Source: Anastatus disparis
Taxonomy: Eukaryota; Arthropoda; Insecta; Hymenoptera; Eupelmidae
Assembly (NCBI GenBank): GCA_017163975.1
Contig: JAFFSR010000248.1
Span: forward strand, 2,806,501-2,870,500
Direction of reading: 5' to 3'
DNA: 64,000 bases
Part shown: piece by piece, positions 18,871-30,273 of the stretch
Layout of the letters: each line of letters begins with the position of its first letter
How positions within the stretch are numbered: position 1 is the stretch's first letter
Position numbers and translations under genes: made by a program
Notes under the pieces: model-generated
The model's database searches: none
Seen by the model: only the letters and a program-made list of their open reading frames with translations
Told to the model about the DNA's origin: nothing

Positions 18871-21536
18871 CTTGTGATGCTGAGGTAAGTCCATTCTCTT
18901 TTCCAATCGCACCTAACACTTTACTCTCCACTAACAACATAGCTTCATCTGCCAATAATCACCACTATACTGCTAAGGATAGTCTAAGGGTTTGTCATTT
19001 CAATGCTAACTCCATCAGAGCACACATTGAGATGATTAGGCTCTTTCTGGCTTCTCGCCCTTACTTTCACGTGATAGCTGTGACTGAAACCAATTTGGGC
19101 CAGATTGTTGGTGACTCTTTGATTGCTTTGGATGACTATGCTCTTCATAGGCAGGACCGCAATACCAGGGGTGGTGGCATTGCCTTATTCATTCATAACT
19201 CTCTTTCTTCAAAGCGCTTATGTTCCTCCAAGGGAGGATGGTGTGGTAAGCCTGGTTTGCCAGAATATTTATTCTGTGAAGTCAATTCTAATGACTTGGC
19301 CTCGCCTATTTTTGTTGGTGTCGTCTACAGGCCCCCACATGCTCCGTTTCTGTTGAACACAGATCTTATTCCCAACTTAACTTCTTTCATTCATAATTAC
19401 AGTACTAAGGTTATTCTGGGCGACTTTAACACTAATTTATGTACTGATTCTGATGATTCTGTGTTTCTCAGGAGTTTGATTGCTGAAAATGCTCTCTTTT
19501 CTGTGCCATATGGACCAACTCACCACACCTCTACTTCTGATACATGGCTTGACCTGTGCCTTGTTGATGCGAATGACTTGCTGCTTGACTACTGGAAGAC
19601 TGATGTTTCATTCATCGACGGACATGACTTCATTGCAGCTACTGTTCAGTCATCTCTCTCTAAGCCTTTGCTCAATGACTTTAGCTTTCGTGATTACAGT
19701 TCCGTTAATGATGCTGTTCTCCTTGATTACTTTCGTTCACTGAATTGTTCCGTGTTTGTCGGCGATTCCTCCCTGTCAGATCGCCTCGAATGTCTCTATC
19801 ACCATCTGAATCAGGCAATTGCACTATTTGTGCCTCTCAGGAGGGTCCGTCAGGGGGGCCGTCGTCGACCGTGGTTTACTGCTGAGCATCATCATCTGAT
19901 ACGAGAGAGGGATCGGCTGTACAGACGCTATAAACGCTCAAGACTACATGCTGTAGTTTGCTACAGGGTCGCTCGTGATCAGGTTCATGAGCGCATTGAA
20001 TCGGCTAAACTGCTCTACTATCATGACAGACTATCTGGTATCACTGACTCTCGACTGATCTGGAAGGAGCTCAGGGACCTTGGTATATGCTCAAGTGGTG
20101 ATAGATCCGGTCATACTTTTTCTATTGATGAACTCAATAAATACTTTGGTGGGGTCGCGTTTGATCCTTTGGTACCTTCTATTTCTGCTTACTTAAAGTC
20201 TTTATCTGTAGATGAACCTTTTATGCCCTTATTCAAATTCAATGTTGTTACTTTGGATGAGGTTGGAATGGCTATTAGACGTTCTGATTCTCAGGATAGA
20301 GGATTTGACGCTATCCCCCAATCTATCATAAAATCTGCTTTTCCCGTCATTGGCCCTCAGCTCTGTCGCATTTATAATGATTCGTTGCGTGAGTGCGTTT
20401 TTCCTTCTTGTTGGAAGACCTCGCTGGTCACTACGATCAACAAGGTCTCTTCCCCGCGCACCATGGGTGATATACGACCCATCTCTTTGTTGTCTTTTAT
20501 GTCCAAGGTTCTTGAGCGCCTTGTTTATGATCAGTTGTATAATTACTTGACAACTAGACAGTCACTAGACGCTTATCAGACTGGTTTTAGAGCTGGCCAC
20601 AGCACTCAGACTGCTCTACTTAAATTGACAGAGGACATTAGACTTAATATGGACAGACGGTACGTTACGATGCTCCTGTTATTCGACTTCAGCAAGGCAT
20701 TCGATACGGTGTGCCATGTCACCTTACTTCGGAAACTACATTCGCTCGATATTTCGCACACCGTTATCAGGTGGATCGGCTCTTATCTCTCTGATCGTCG
20801 TCAAGCTGTCATTTATACTGTTGGTAGGTCATCAGATTTTGTCTGTCTTAACACTGGTGCTGCTCAGGGCTCTGTTCTGGGTCCTCTGCTGTTCTCTATT
20901 TATATCAATGACATCTCTTCTGCCTTCCATCTGAATGTTCAGCACCTCTTATATGCTGATGATTTGCAGCTATATGTGCACTTTCCGATTGCTGAGCTTG
21001 ATCATTATACTTCACTAATGAGTGAACATGCTTCATTGGTCGCAGATTGGGCATCCAGCAATCACCTTAAGTTGAATATTAACAAGACAAAGGCAATCAT
21101 AATCGGCTCTTATTATTATATCAATATTCTAACCTCCATGCCGTCTACTGGTATCTGCATCAATGGTGAGACAATTGGGTTTGAGTCATCTGTTCGTAAT
21201 TTGGGCATGTATCTTGACAGCAAGCTGAATTGGAAGGAGCATATCACACATGTGTGTAATAGGTCGTTTTCTCTCCTCTATCGACTCAATTTCTTTAGAC
21301 GGAGCACTACTTTTGCTCTACGTAAGCACCTTATTCGTACACTGCTGTTTCCGATTCTTGACTATTGTTGTCTTGTGTTTACTGACCTTTCTGCTGAACT
21401 CAATCTTAGGCTTCAGAGGGTTATCAACGCTGGTATTCGTTACATCTATGGTGTAAGTAGGCGCGAGCACATCTCTCCTTATAGGCTCTCTCTGGGTTGG
21501 TTATCTACTGCAGTCATTTATTCTTTTAAACAATAA
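18804..21536 (+). pseudogene. LINE ORF2: endonuclease-reverse transcriptase, 3'-truncated
   Basis: The frame is open from 18804 and overlaps ORF1; the first ATG is at 19032, but the endonuclease domain already starts before it at LRVCHFNANSIRAHIEM. Endonuclease motifs: TETNL, VYRPP, LGDFNTN, SDTWLDL, DGHDFI. Reverse transcriptase motifs: RPISLLSFMSKVLERL, AYQTGFRAGHSTQTALL, FDFSKAFDTV, AAQGSVLGPLLF and catalytic LLYADDLQLY. A CR1/L2/jockey-type element is likely. The frame is intact to LGWLSTA, then runs into the direct repeat and ends VIYSFKQ-stop, so the C-terminal domain and the whole 3' UTR are missing. Confidence 0.88.
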
Positions 21537-21641
21537 TTGTATCAAATTTTATAAAATTTATCATAAAAATTATTAACTTAATATGTTGGTTCTATATATT
21601 TAAAGTAAAAGCAGTAGGTGCAAACAATAAAAATTAGCAAG
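21514..21641. repeat. Right copy of about 128-bp direct repeat flanking LINE
   Basis: Matches 18263-18390 and continues into the rest of the Helitron-like element (AAGAAGCTTTTTAAATAATG onward). Supplies the accidental stop codon of LINE ORF2. Confidence 0.75.
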
Positions 21642-22069
21642 AAGCTTTTTAAATAATGGAATTTGAATAAAATTGAGGATTAAAGAGGATGAGCTAAGGA
21701 GCAGCTAAGGAAGAGGAACAAAAACGTAAAATAACGTAAAATAACACAAAAAAAGGTAAAATTTGAGGATTTACCTGAGGAGGAGCAAAAATGACCTAAA
21801 ATAACGTAAAAATAACGGAAAAAAGTAATGGATTTTTTGAGGAAGAGAAAAGGAAGAGAAAATGAAGGCATGAGGAAACTCAAAAGAAGAGAAAAAGAAG
21901 AGGGGAGAAAGGGAAAAGGAAAAGAAAAGGAAGAGGAACAAATAACGTAAAATAACGTAAAAAATAAGGGAAAAAAGAGGATCAAAATTAGGTAAGAGGA
22001 TGAGGAAAAGAAGAGAAGGGGAGGACCTTGGTCGTAGAAAATTTCCTTACAACTATATAATATAGAGAG

Positions 22070-22076
<7 letters not shown>

Positions 22077-22126
<50 letters not shown>
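22077..22126. repeat. (TA)n microsatellite
   Basis: About 50 bases of TA repeats at the start of the minus-strand Helitron-like element. Copy 1 has the same tract at its start (9862-9901). Confidence 0.9.
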
Positions 22127-22133
<7 letters not shown>

Positions 22134-22146
22134 TAAGTAAGTAAAG

Positions 22147-22354
22147 CCGGTCTTTTGAATGCGCGCTACAGTCTGCTGCTATGGACTCGTGTATATTTTG
22201 TGCGCGGGACTGGTCTTTTGAATGCCGCATTCAAAAGACCAATTTCTATAATATATATGGTAATGGAAGGGAGGGGGTAACAATGTGACGTGCGCCGGAT
22301 ACGACCCGAAGTCAGTACTGACGAGCGCAGGGTATTGCGCATTCAAAAGACCGG
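22147..22354. mobile_element. 208-bp MITE with nested palindromic core
   Basis: Ends CCGGTCTTTTGAATGCGC (22147-22164) and its exact complement (22337-22354). In the middle GGTCTTTTGAATGC (22212-22225) faces GCATTCAAAAGACC (22227-22240). Four copies of the same terminal motif thus lie in alternating orientation. I could not see a clear target duplication. Confidence 0.65.
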
Positions 22355-23532
22355 TTTTATATACATGTATATATATATATATGTGTATATATATATTTAT
22401 CAGTGTTATCATCGCCGGATTTTTGTTTCAGTTTCCCGACATGATTGATTCTGCAAGTGACGTTGAGGCAGAGTCTCAATTAAGTCAATTAGTTCGAACG
22501 TGTGTTTTTAAAGAATAACGAGTTCGTGCTACCTCTACAGAAGGCTGGTTAATTATTTATAAGATTGCATCCGAGGTGTGCGGTGATGCTGCTTTAACTC
22601 GATTACAGGTAATATAATTTTTCTATATGTATTACTTAGTGCTTAAAAAAATTTTTGTTAAAAAATTCTTGTTAAACAAATTTTTGTAAAAAAAACTTTT
22701 TTAGTTTAGGTAAGACCTGCTAATTTGGAGATCCCTCCGTCGTTGTGCAAGGTGCAGGAGTTATATAATGAAATCCTGCAATCCTTGGCTGAGCAGGCGA
22801 CGACACCTCTATATGCAGCCAATTTTCAAATGCATGGGCGACTTTTGGATGACGTGACTTACCATATCGCTGAATCGCGCCATCGTCATTTGGATCATTG
22901 TATCAGAATCAATGTACCCAGCTCCTACTTGGGTGATGCAGGTTCCTTCTCAGAGATCCATCTGGAGGGTGGTTTCCTTGATTCGTGTAACTTAATGTGG
23001 TGGGGCTTCCCAGGAGCCTGTAAGCTTTGGCTTTGCCTTCCTGGTGAGTATGCCGCCGCGTTAATGGACGCGTCAGTTAGGTGTTTGGATGATATGTGTA
23101 AGGCCAGCGTTTCCTTAGATTCTTGGAAACTCAATTGACCGACTCCTCTGTTGCGTGAAAATGTTCTGTTAACGCCAGGGTTTCTAGAAGCGCATAATAT
23201 TTCTCTTGAGGTTGTTGTGCAACGGCCCGGCACTCTCATTTATATAGAGAAGATGATTTTCCATCAAGTTTAAAGCATCAACATAAATATATCCGAGGCC
23301 GTTAATGTCGGCAGTTTCTCATGGAATAATAGTGCTAATTGCTTCTTGGGCTGCTTTTATCTAGATAGGGCAGTCACCTTGGTGTTAAGGAACATAAGTA
23401 GTTATGAGGTAGTAAGGAGCAACCCTTTCAGGTTTCATGAGTGTAAGGTAACTGGTTGCTTGCATGTCGCCTTAAATAAAAAGGCGACTTTTTCTCATGC
23501 TGGGCAGCACATCCATTTAGATGTGTTTATAT

Positions 23533-23900
23533 TAGTGCTAGGATCACTCGCAGGTATTACCCATATTTAATACCCGTGTACGAACCCGCAGGTGAAAAAT
23601 ACGGGTAATACCCGTTTCAACGATCCGTATACCCGTATACCCATTTACCCGTATTACCCGCATACCCGCATACCCGTATACTCGTATTACCCGTGTCTTT
23701 TTTCTTTCTATTGCATCTTAATTTTACATTATCTTATACAGTATGTATTATATGTACAGGCTCATTGAATGTTAACAGTATATATAGAATTATTGTTTAG
23801 ACACACGATAACTTTTAATGTTTGCGTCAATACGTAAAATCGAAAACGAAGAGACGCCGCACTGATTAGCCACACTCCAAGCTAGATAGATATACATATA

Positions 23901-23960
<60 letters not shown>

Positions 23961-26900
23961 GTGACTATTTACAAAATATAAATACGTACAGATTTGTAAG
24001 AATTCAACTGAAAATATAGTTAGTAGAGTTGTCACTCGTATTGAATGTTTATGAAATAAAAATATATCGTGCTACCTGAAAGTTTATTTTAAAAATGCCT
24101 CGAAAACCGAGTTGGATTTGGGAATATGCGATGATCATAAATAATCGCAAAAATGCCACTTGCAATCTGTGTTAATCTGTACTTTCATACGATGGATCAC
24201 CTTCAACAATGGCTAAACACCTCTTGGAAACGCATCAAATTTCACAAGTAGAGAAAACTTCACAGGATCAAGAAAATGGAATTCATATGTAAGATTATAA
24301 ATAATATTATTTGTTCGATTAGTTTTCAAATTATCATTCATAAATTTTTATTAATTGCACTTTAATATATATATAAATTATAAAAATTATTCTCTGTATG
24401 ACTTTTGTTTACATCAACATTTTGGTATTGTCGAATATAAACTGTTAAAATCTGAAAATTTTAATCGAAAAAATTTAACTTTAGATATCAAAATAAACTT
24501 ATTTAATATAATTAGGTTAGAGAGTTATTTATTTATTTAATATAATTTAATTTAAAGAATTTGATGTAAATATAATTTAATAAATATAAGTTTTAAATGA
24601 GATTTGATATTAGATGTTAATATTCATCCAAAAATTATTCTCTAGAGATATTTCTAATGAAAGTTTATATGTAAAATTATCAACTATTTTTAATTAATAT
24701 TTAAATTATCATTTATAAGATTTCATTTATTGTATTATGGTATTTATAAATCATAAAAGTTATCCTGTGTCAGCTTTGTTTATATCGAGCTTTATACTAT
24801 AAAGTTTATAGCTGAGCCTTATGCTTATAGAGACCGCGTTCCTTCCCGCACCACCGATATAATGAACCGCCGCCGCTGCGTTTTAATTTAAACAAAATTA
24901 AATGAATAGAGGTCATCAATCTTTTATAATTTTGTTATTTCTGACCGTATATTTTAGATTACTTATTAAAAATATATTATTTCCGCGGATCTGCATTACA
25001 ATATATATACATATATATATATACATATAATAGCTTCGTATAAATAATTAATTTATTTAATCCGATTACAATTCAATGTTAATTTTTATCTCATTTTCAT
25101 AGGGACTTATCTGTAATAATGGAAGTTGATGAACTAACGGATGGATTGAATCATGTACAATCAATTTCTCAAAGTTCATTTAATGAATCGATTCCTCAAG
25201 CTCTAGTCAGCTAACCCCACCTAGTCAGTCAACCAGACAAACTTCTACATCATCTCAAAGAAAGCAGCGGAGGAAACTTCACTATGATGAAGATGAGAAT
25301 GAATTTTCTAAAGAGCGTCAAGATCAAATTACTCAAGAGCTAGCAAGATTTATAGCAACTTGTCAACTACCGCTGTCAATTGTCGAACATGCAGGTATGC
25401 AGAAACTGTTAGCCTGCTTAGTACCACAATATGTTCCTCCCGCAGCAAAAACTCTGCTTAGTCGTTTGAGCCTAGCCTACAAAGATGTGCAAGGAAAAAT
25501 CGAGAAGATTGAACGAAGTAAAATCCATCGCATGCACAACAGACTGTTGGTCATGTGTTGCTCAGGGTTTATATATGTCTCTAACGGCACATTATATGAC
25601 CAATGATTGGAAAATAAATAGCCATTTATTATGTTCAGTAGGTCTCGAAGAGCGACATTACGCAGAAAACTTGGCGATAACTTTAGAGATGACATTTTCC
25701 GAGTGGAACATTGAAGATAAAGTGGATTTCATTGTGCATGATAATGGAGCTGATGTAAGTTTGGCAACGAATCTTGTTCATAGAGAAAAAAGTATCCCAT
25801 GTGTAGCTCACACTCTTCAACTGTGTGTGAATTCTATTTTAAACATGCCTGAAGTAAAAGATGTCATTATTAAATGCAGGAGAATTGTCAATTTATTTAA
25901 ATCATCGAATGTTGCCAAAAGAGAACTGACAAAAAGACAGAAAGAATTGGGTTTGAACGATGAGAGTCTATTACGAAGTTGTGTTACGCGATGGAATTCA
26001 ACTTAATTTATGTGCAAAAGACTCATCCGAAATCGCGTAGCAGTTCAGACAGTTCTCAATGACAGAAATGCTACTAGAAAAAAAACGGCAGAGAGACTAG
26101 AAACCGTTGAAGCTGATTGGGAAATCATGACGAACTTACTAAAGGTTTTAAAGCCTATTCAAGTAGCGACTACTGTGCTTTGTTCGGAGAAGCAAGTCAC
26201 AATTTCAATGGTGCGCCCTATTATCCACAGTATCATTAATAATCATCTTGTTTATAGAGACGAAGATGATATTATGGTGGAAGAAATAAAATCTGTTCTC
26301 AAGGATAGCTTAGAAAAAAGATTTTCTATGTACAGAGGTATTTTGGATAAGGTAACCACACATCAAATTGCCAGTTTCTTAGATCCTCGTTACAAAAATC
26401 TACTCCATGAGAGTCATTCGGAAAAATCTAAGATTTTAAATTTTGTCAGAGCTGTCATTTCAGATTTAGGTCTTAAGCCTCGAACTGATTCGTCACCAGA
26501 TACTTCTAGAGCAACTGAAACTGCTCTAGATTTCTTATTTGATGTGCGAATTGAGGCTGATGATTGGAAACAACAATTCTCTCGTTATGAATTGGAGCCT
26601 AGTATTGGCCACAACAGAGATGCTTTGAGTTGGTGGCAGATAAACGAATCAAGATTTCCATTGCTAGCCAAAATGGCAAAAAATTATCTGAGCATACCTT
26701 GTTCATCTGCTAGTTCTGAGAGAGTATTTTCATCTGCAGGCAACATTGTGACTAAAAAAAGAAATCGTTTTTCAATTGATAATGGAAATCTTCTTGTTTT
26801 TCTATTTCATAACCAGGGTATTTGGAATGAATAATTAATTAATTATGTTTATTTATTTATGTTAATATATTAAATTATTGATCATAATTAATTTACGTTA

Positions 26901-27197
26901 TATTTATGTTTATGTATTAAAGTAATAATTAATTGATGTTTATATATAAATATATTAATATGTTTATTTATTAACTTTAATGTGTTTACTTATTAATTTT
27001 TTAATCCCATGCAACCGTAGACGTAATATGTATACTATAATACTAAAAAAATTAAAAATTACTATTTCACAGGATGGTACGGGTAATACGGGTAATACGG
27101 GTATACAAGTATACGGATCCTTGAACGGGTAATACCCGTATTTTGTACCCGCGAGTCTGGATACGGGTATACGGGTCTACGGGTATTCCGAGCACTA
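23533..27197 (+). mobile_element. hAT transposon, 3.67 kb, with 8-bp target duplication
   Basis: Flanked by GTTTATAT at 23525-23532 and 27198-27205. Ends TAGTGCTAGGATCACTCG and CGGGTATTCCGAGCACTA are imperfect inverted repeats. Both subterminal regions (23555-23700 and 27070-27185) are dense in the short motif ATACCCGTATACCCG or its complement, typical of hAT transposase-binding repeats. A (TA)n tract lies at about 23907-23953. Confidence 0.93.
24095..26834 (+). pseudogene. hAT transposase (ZBED type), degenerate
   Basis: Exon 1 from 24095 (MPRKPSWIWEYAM) carries a BED-type zinc finger CNLC...STMAKHLLETHQ with an in-frame TAA after CNLC. Intron 24289-25102 (GTAAG...TCATAG). The second part has frameshifts near 25215 and 25510. 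The catalytic RNase H region includes ACTTDCWSCVAQGLYMSLTA, FIVHDNGADVSLA and IPCVAHTLQLCV, then CVTRWNST followed by a TAA at 26004. The C-terminal dimerisation domain (26010-26834) has WWQINESRFPLLAKMA, YLSIPCSSASSERVFSSAG and NRFSIDN. At least four lesions make it inactive, but domain order is complete. Confidence 0.88.
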
Positions 27198-27430
27198 GTT
27201 TATATGCTCTGAGTGTGGAGCCCACTATATTTCTCAGGACGCCCTTACTCGGCATCGTGATGTAAAGCATCGTCGTACTTGTCTTTCGTGTAAGGAATTA
27301 ATTGGCGAGCGGGTTTATCATAGTCATGTGCGTTTGTGTATGGAGGTTAAATCAGGATGTCCGGAGCGTGGACGTCACTTCTATTTGAAAATGCATAGGC
27401 GGCATGTAGCTAGGTGTACTTCTATTCCTT

Positions 27431-28497
27431 AGTTAATTTAGTGTTGTACATATTGTATATACGCGTATCGGTATTCCTATTATTTTTGTAAGGCTTCTAA
27501 TTATTAGTAATGTTTGTTATCATATCTTAGTATTTTTATACGCAATTTTATTCCTGTGAAACTCCTGCTTTAATTGATAAAAATATATATTTTGTTTGTT
27601 ACTATCGTATATTTGTAAATACAAAAATAAAAATGATTACGTTGAGTCTCAAAAAAATTTGCTTATTTGTTTTTATTTTCATAAGTCCTATCAACGAAGA
27701 TAGACGCTTATAGAAACGTACTTTGAATGGGCGGACACGGGCTCAAAATCTAAAGCTTATGTCCTCCAGCCGCGTGGTGGCGCTACTAAAATGCCATGTA
27801 TTTCTATATCTATATATACCGATGTTTTCATATATATAGATATACACGTAATGTTAAAGTGTCCTCCAAAAGCTGGGCCCCCAAAGTTAACCCAGAAGTA
27901 CGCTTCTATAAGCGTCTATCTTCGTTGGCCCTATTAACCTTTTGATACTAGAATTAGTTATTTTACAAAAATTTTTTTGTAATGGCAACACTTGTACAAT
28001 CATGTACTTATAATTAATGATTACGCTAATGTATTTGTAAAAATAAGGCAAAAAAGCAATAATTGGTTATACATGTGTTGTTATTTCACAATATTAGAGA
28101 TCTGATATATATTATTATTTATTACGTTTTCTATAACAGTTATTATTTTGTAGTTATTTGTCTTGTTTTTTTCCTTATCTTTAATATTTCTAAATCTGAT
28201 TATGATTAATTTTAATGTAATAATTCTTATTCTTGAAAAAGTTTTTGTTCAGTCATTTGATAAGGTTCGTATGGATTATCTACTTTGCTTAGTTTACAGT
28301 TTTGATTTCTCCGTATCTTTACTTCTTAATATTTTACGTACAGTATCTGTTAAGGTAAGCAAGTTAAAAAAAAATTTACAAAAATTTCCACCCTTTTTTT
28401 TGTTTTTCTTTTTTTTTGCTTTTTTTCTCATTATAGTTATTTCTATATGTATTCCCGCTTACTATCCTTTCACATATTTTTTACAATTTCATTTCAT
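27431..28497. other. Non-coding DNA with one MITE
   Basis: AT-rich flank of the JmjC gene. Apart from the MITE at 27692-27927, T-rich frames near 28163-28510 look like untranslated or intronic sequence; GTTAAG|GTAAGC near 28354 resembles a donor site. Confidence 0.4.
27692..27927. mobile_element. 236-bp MITE with AACGAAGATAGACGC ends
   Basis: CAACGAAGATAGACGCTTAT at left and its complement (AAGCGTCTATCTTCGTTG) at right, extended to about 32 bp through TAGAA and AAGTACG-like sequence with few mismatches. The interior is GC-richer than its surroundings. Target duplication not clear. Confidence 0.7.
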
Positions 28498-28641
28498 ATG
28501 CCTTTGTTAAGAAAGTATTTAAGAGAAAGACGGAATGGCAATTTAGCATATTTATCTGTTGATTATTACTTTGTTAAGCGCGGTTTAAGAGATTCCTTTT
28601 CTTTGGAAAATTTTCATATATACGTTAAAATGCTGATTTGG
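28498..28641 (+). other. Possible exon of unknown gene
   Basis: ATG 28498 opens 48 codons (MPLLRKYLRERRNGN..YYFVKRGLRDSF) ending in TTG|GTAAGT, a strong donor. It lies 180 bases before the RING/SIAH-like gene on the same strand. No domain recognised; it may be a 5' exon or a chance frame. Confidence 0.3.
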
Positions 28642-28818
28642 TAAGTTGAATTTGATACTTTTTCTTATACTTTCCTTGATTTTTATAACTATGAGTCCTT
28701 GTGTTAGTGGATATTTTTTGTTTAAATAGTCCGAGATTTATACGTGAATTTTCCGGTCTTATTTTGACTATTATCAGTGTTAGTTGACTCCACGTTTTAT
28801 TAAAACTTTTCTTTTAAT

Positions 28819-29436
28819 ATGCAAGCGCGTAGTGCAAATTTTGCTTCCTGCGATTCTGGGGCTTGCAACGGTGGGTCCGTGCCGGCTCGTGGTGGACGTG
28901 GTCGCGGATTTATCAACAGCTCTAGAAGAGCACGTGGCCTTCGCTCCACTGATTGGATGCTGCAATTTAAAGAGCCTGGATCAAGGCCCTCAACTTCCTA
29001 TGTCACCGATCGTGAGGCTTGCCCTTCCCGAGGTGCTGGTGTTCGGGCGTGCCGCTGCAGGCAGCGTCGTCAAGACACGTCTAAAGAATCTTCGTTATCT
29101 GGCGTTGAGCTGCCCCAGCCAAGGAGGCGGCTAGTGGTAAGTACAGATATATAATTTTTTCTTTTATTAATTTTTTTTGTATAATTTACGTAATGCCCGT
29201 TAATTAGTAGGCTCACTTATTAAATTTTATTTCCATACTAATTCTCTTTCATGGGTCTTTTTTTTATAATTTAGGTTTCTCGCCGTGGTGGTCGTCCTGA
29301 AAGACGTGCGCTGTTACCGTGGGCTATGTGGCTGGCAACTAGCGTTATACCTGATGATTCTGAGGTAGGTATTTTTTGATAATTGCTATGTATACGTATA
29401 TATATATATATATATATTAATAAAAAATTTTTTTCT

Positions 29437-29482
<46 letters not shown>

Positions 29483-30273
29483 AAAAAAATGTTTTGTTTT
29501 AGGATTGGGATTCTGATTTTTCTAGTCCCGTGAGTCCACAGCTCATTCCACCGCTCAAGCGGCCACGTGCTTCTAGGGTAGGTGATCGCCCAAACCCTTT
29601 CGCCATTTCTCGGCCGGAGGTGTTAGTACGGCATTCAGGCGAGGAACTTCCTAGAACGTCGAGGAGTCCGAGCCCTTTGAATTCACGACCTTATTCACCG
29701 CTCAGGCGTCCACTGGATTCTAGGGCAGAGGATCGCCCCGGCCGTTTTATTAGTTCAGGTCCGAAAGTTTTAATACGGCTTTTGGGCGAGGAGCTCCCTA
29801 GGACGCCAAGGAGTTCAAGTCCTGCCATAGAAAGTAATGACGAGGTGCAGTTTGTACAGGAGTAATCTGTACGTCAGGATCCTCTTGAGCCCCTTCAGCT
29901 TCCGCAGTATCATGATGTCGTGATTCCCCGAGAAGTTAAATCGGTTTATACGCAGGCTTCATTGGTCCTTCTCACCTGTAAGGTGTGCAGCGATCCAATG
30001 ATCCATATTGCGCTGGCTTGCATCAACGGCCATCTATTGTGCTCTAAATGTGGTTCCAAAGTCTTAGTCTGTCCTGACTGCAGAGTCCCGCATATCAACA
30101 GGCGTGTGCGGATGCTAACAGATATGGTGACTAGCTCACCGTTTCCCTGCCAACATTCTGATCGTGGGTGTCGCGTATTTTCCGTGCCAGGAGAGTGGAA
30201 TCAACACGTGGCGTCTTGCGACTTTCGATTGCCAATTGATGCACCAGATACGCCGTCTATTAGGCCGATATAG
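28819..30273 (+). pseudogene. Three-exon RING/SIAH-type zinc-finger gene with an in-frame stop
   Basis: Exon A 28819-29134 (GTG|GTAAGT), exon B about 29275-29363 (GAG|GTAGGT), exon C from about 29503 (TTTTAG|GATTGG); all junctions are phase 0, which supports the model. The N-terminus is basic and RG-rich (GGRGRGFINSSRRARG). Exon C has a twice-repeated unit (GEELPRTSRSPSP and GEELPRTPRSSSP with DRPNPF/DRPGRF). After an in-frame TAA at 29863 the same frame encodes LTCKVCSDPM, ACINGHLLCSKC, CPDCRVP, a C3HC4 RING, followed by FPCQHSDRGCRVF and HVASC of a SIAH-type zinc finger. Family role: E3 ubiquitin ligase. The stop would delete the RING. One CAA to TAA change explains it; readthrough is possible. 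It lies 1.4 kb after the JmjC gene. Confidence 0.65.

Larger units (their letters stand above)
18196..22080 (-). mobile_element. Non-autonomous Helitron-like element, copy 2, split by a LINE
   Basis: Minus-strand homologue of 9880-10493. Body at 22080-21512, then interrupted by LINE sequence (21511-18391), then the 3' part at 18390-18196 ending with hairpin GTGCGCAAGCGCAC and CTACTAAT. It sits inside the Helitron 1 helicase gene (N-Y-F-V-E-D follows at 18190). About 128 bp is present on both sides of the LINE. Confidence 0.55.
22441..27430 (+). pseudogene. JmjC-domain plus C2H2 zinc-finger gene, interrupted by hAT
   Basis: Exon 1 (from ATG 22441 to 22609) ends TTACAG|GTAATA, and exon 2 starts at 22710 after TTTAG; the junction is phase 0. 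Exon 2 holds a JmjC fold: EIHLEGGFLDSCNLMWWG with the iron-binding His-x-Glu-like start, CKLWLCLPGEY, then VVQRPGTLIYIEK and FHQV with the second His, and SEAVNVGSFSW. C-terminal C2H2 fingers continue at 27206 after the hAT: CSECGAHYISQDALTRHRD, TCLSCKELIGERVYHSHVR. Removing the hAT and one GTTTATAT restores the frame exactly at DVFICSEC. Lesions: in-frame TAA at 22516, TGA at 23136, and a stop or indel near 23270. Family role: 2-oxoglutarate/Fe(II) dioxygenase, often a histone or protein demethylase or hydroxylase. Whether it is host or element-borne is unknown. Confidence 0.7.

Noticed and set aside
24355..24540. 61-codon AT-rich frame inside the hAT
   Set aside because: Lies in the transposase intron (24289-25102).
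28163..28510. 115-codon hydrophobic frame suggesting a membrane protein
   Set aside because: T-rich DNA with probable intron signals inside; hydrophobicity follows from composition.
29863..29865. Programmed readthrough at TAA before the RING domain
   Set aside because: TAA followed by T is a poor readthrough context and the neighbouring gene shows similar decay; kept only as an option under the findings.
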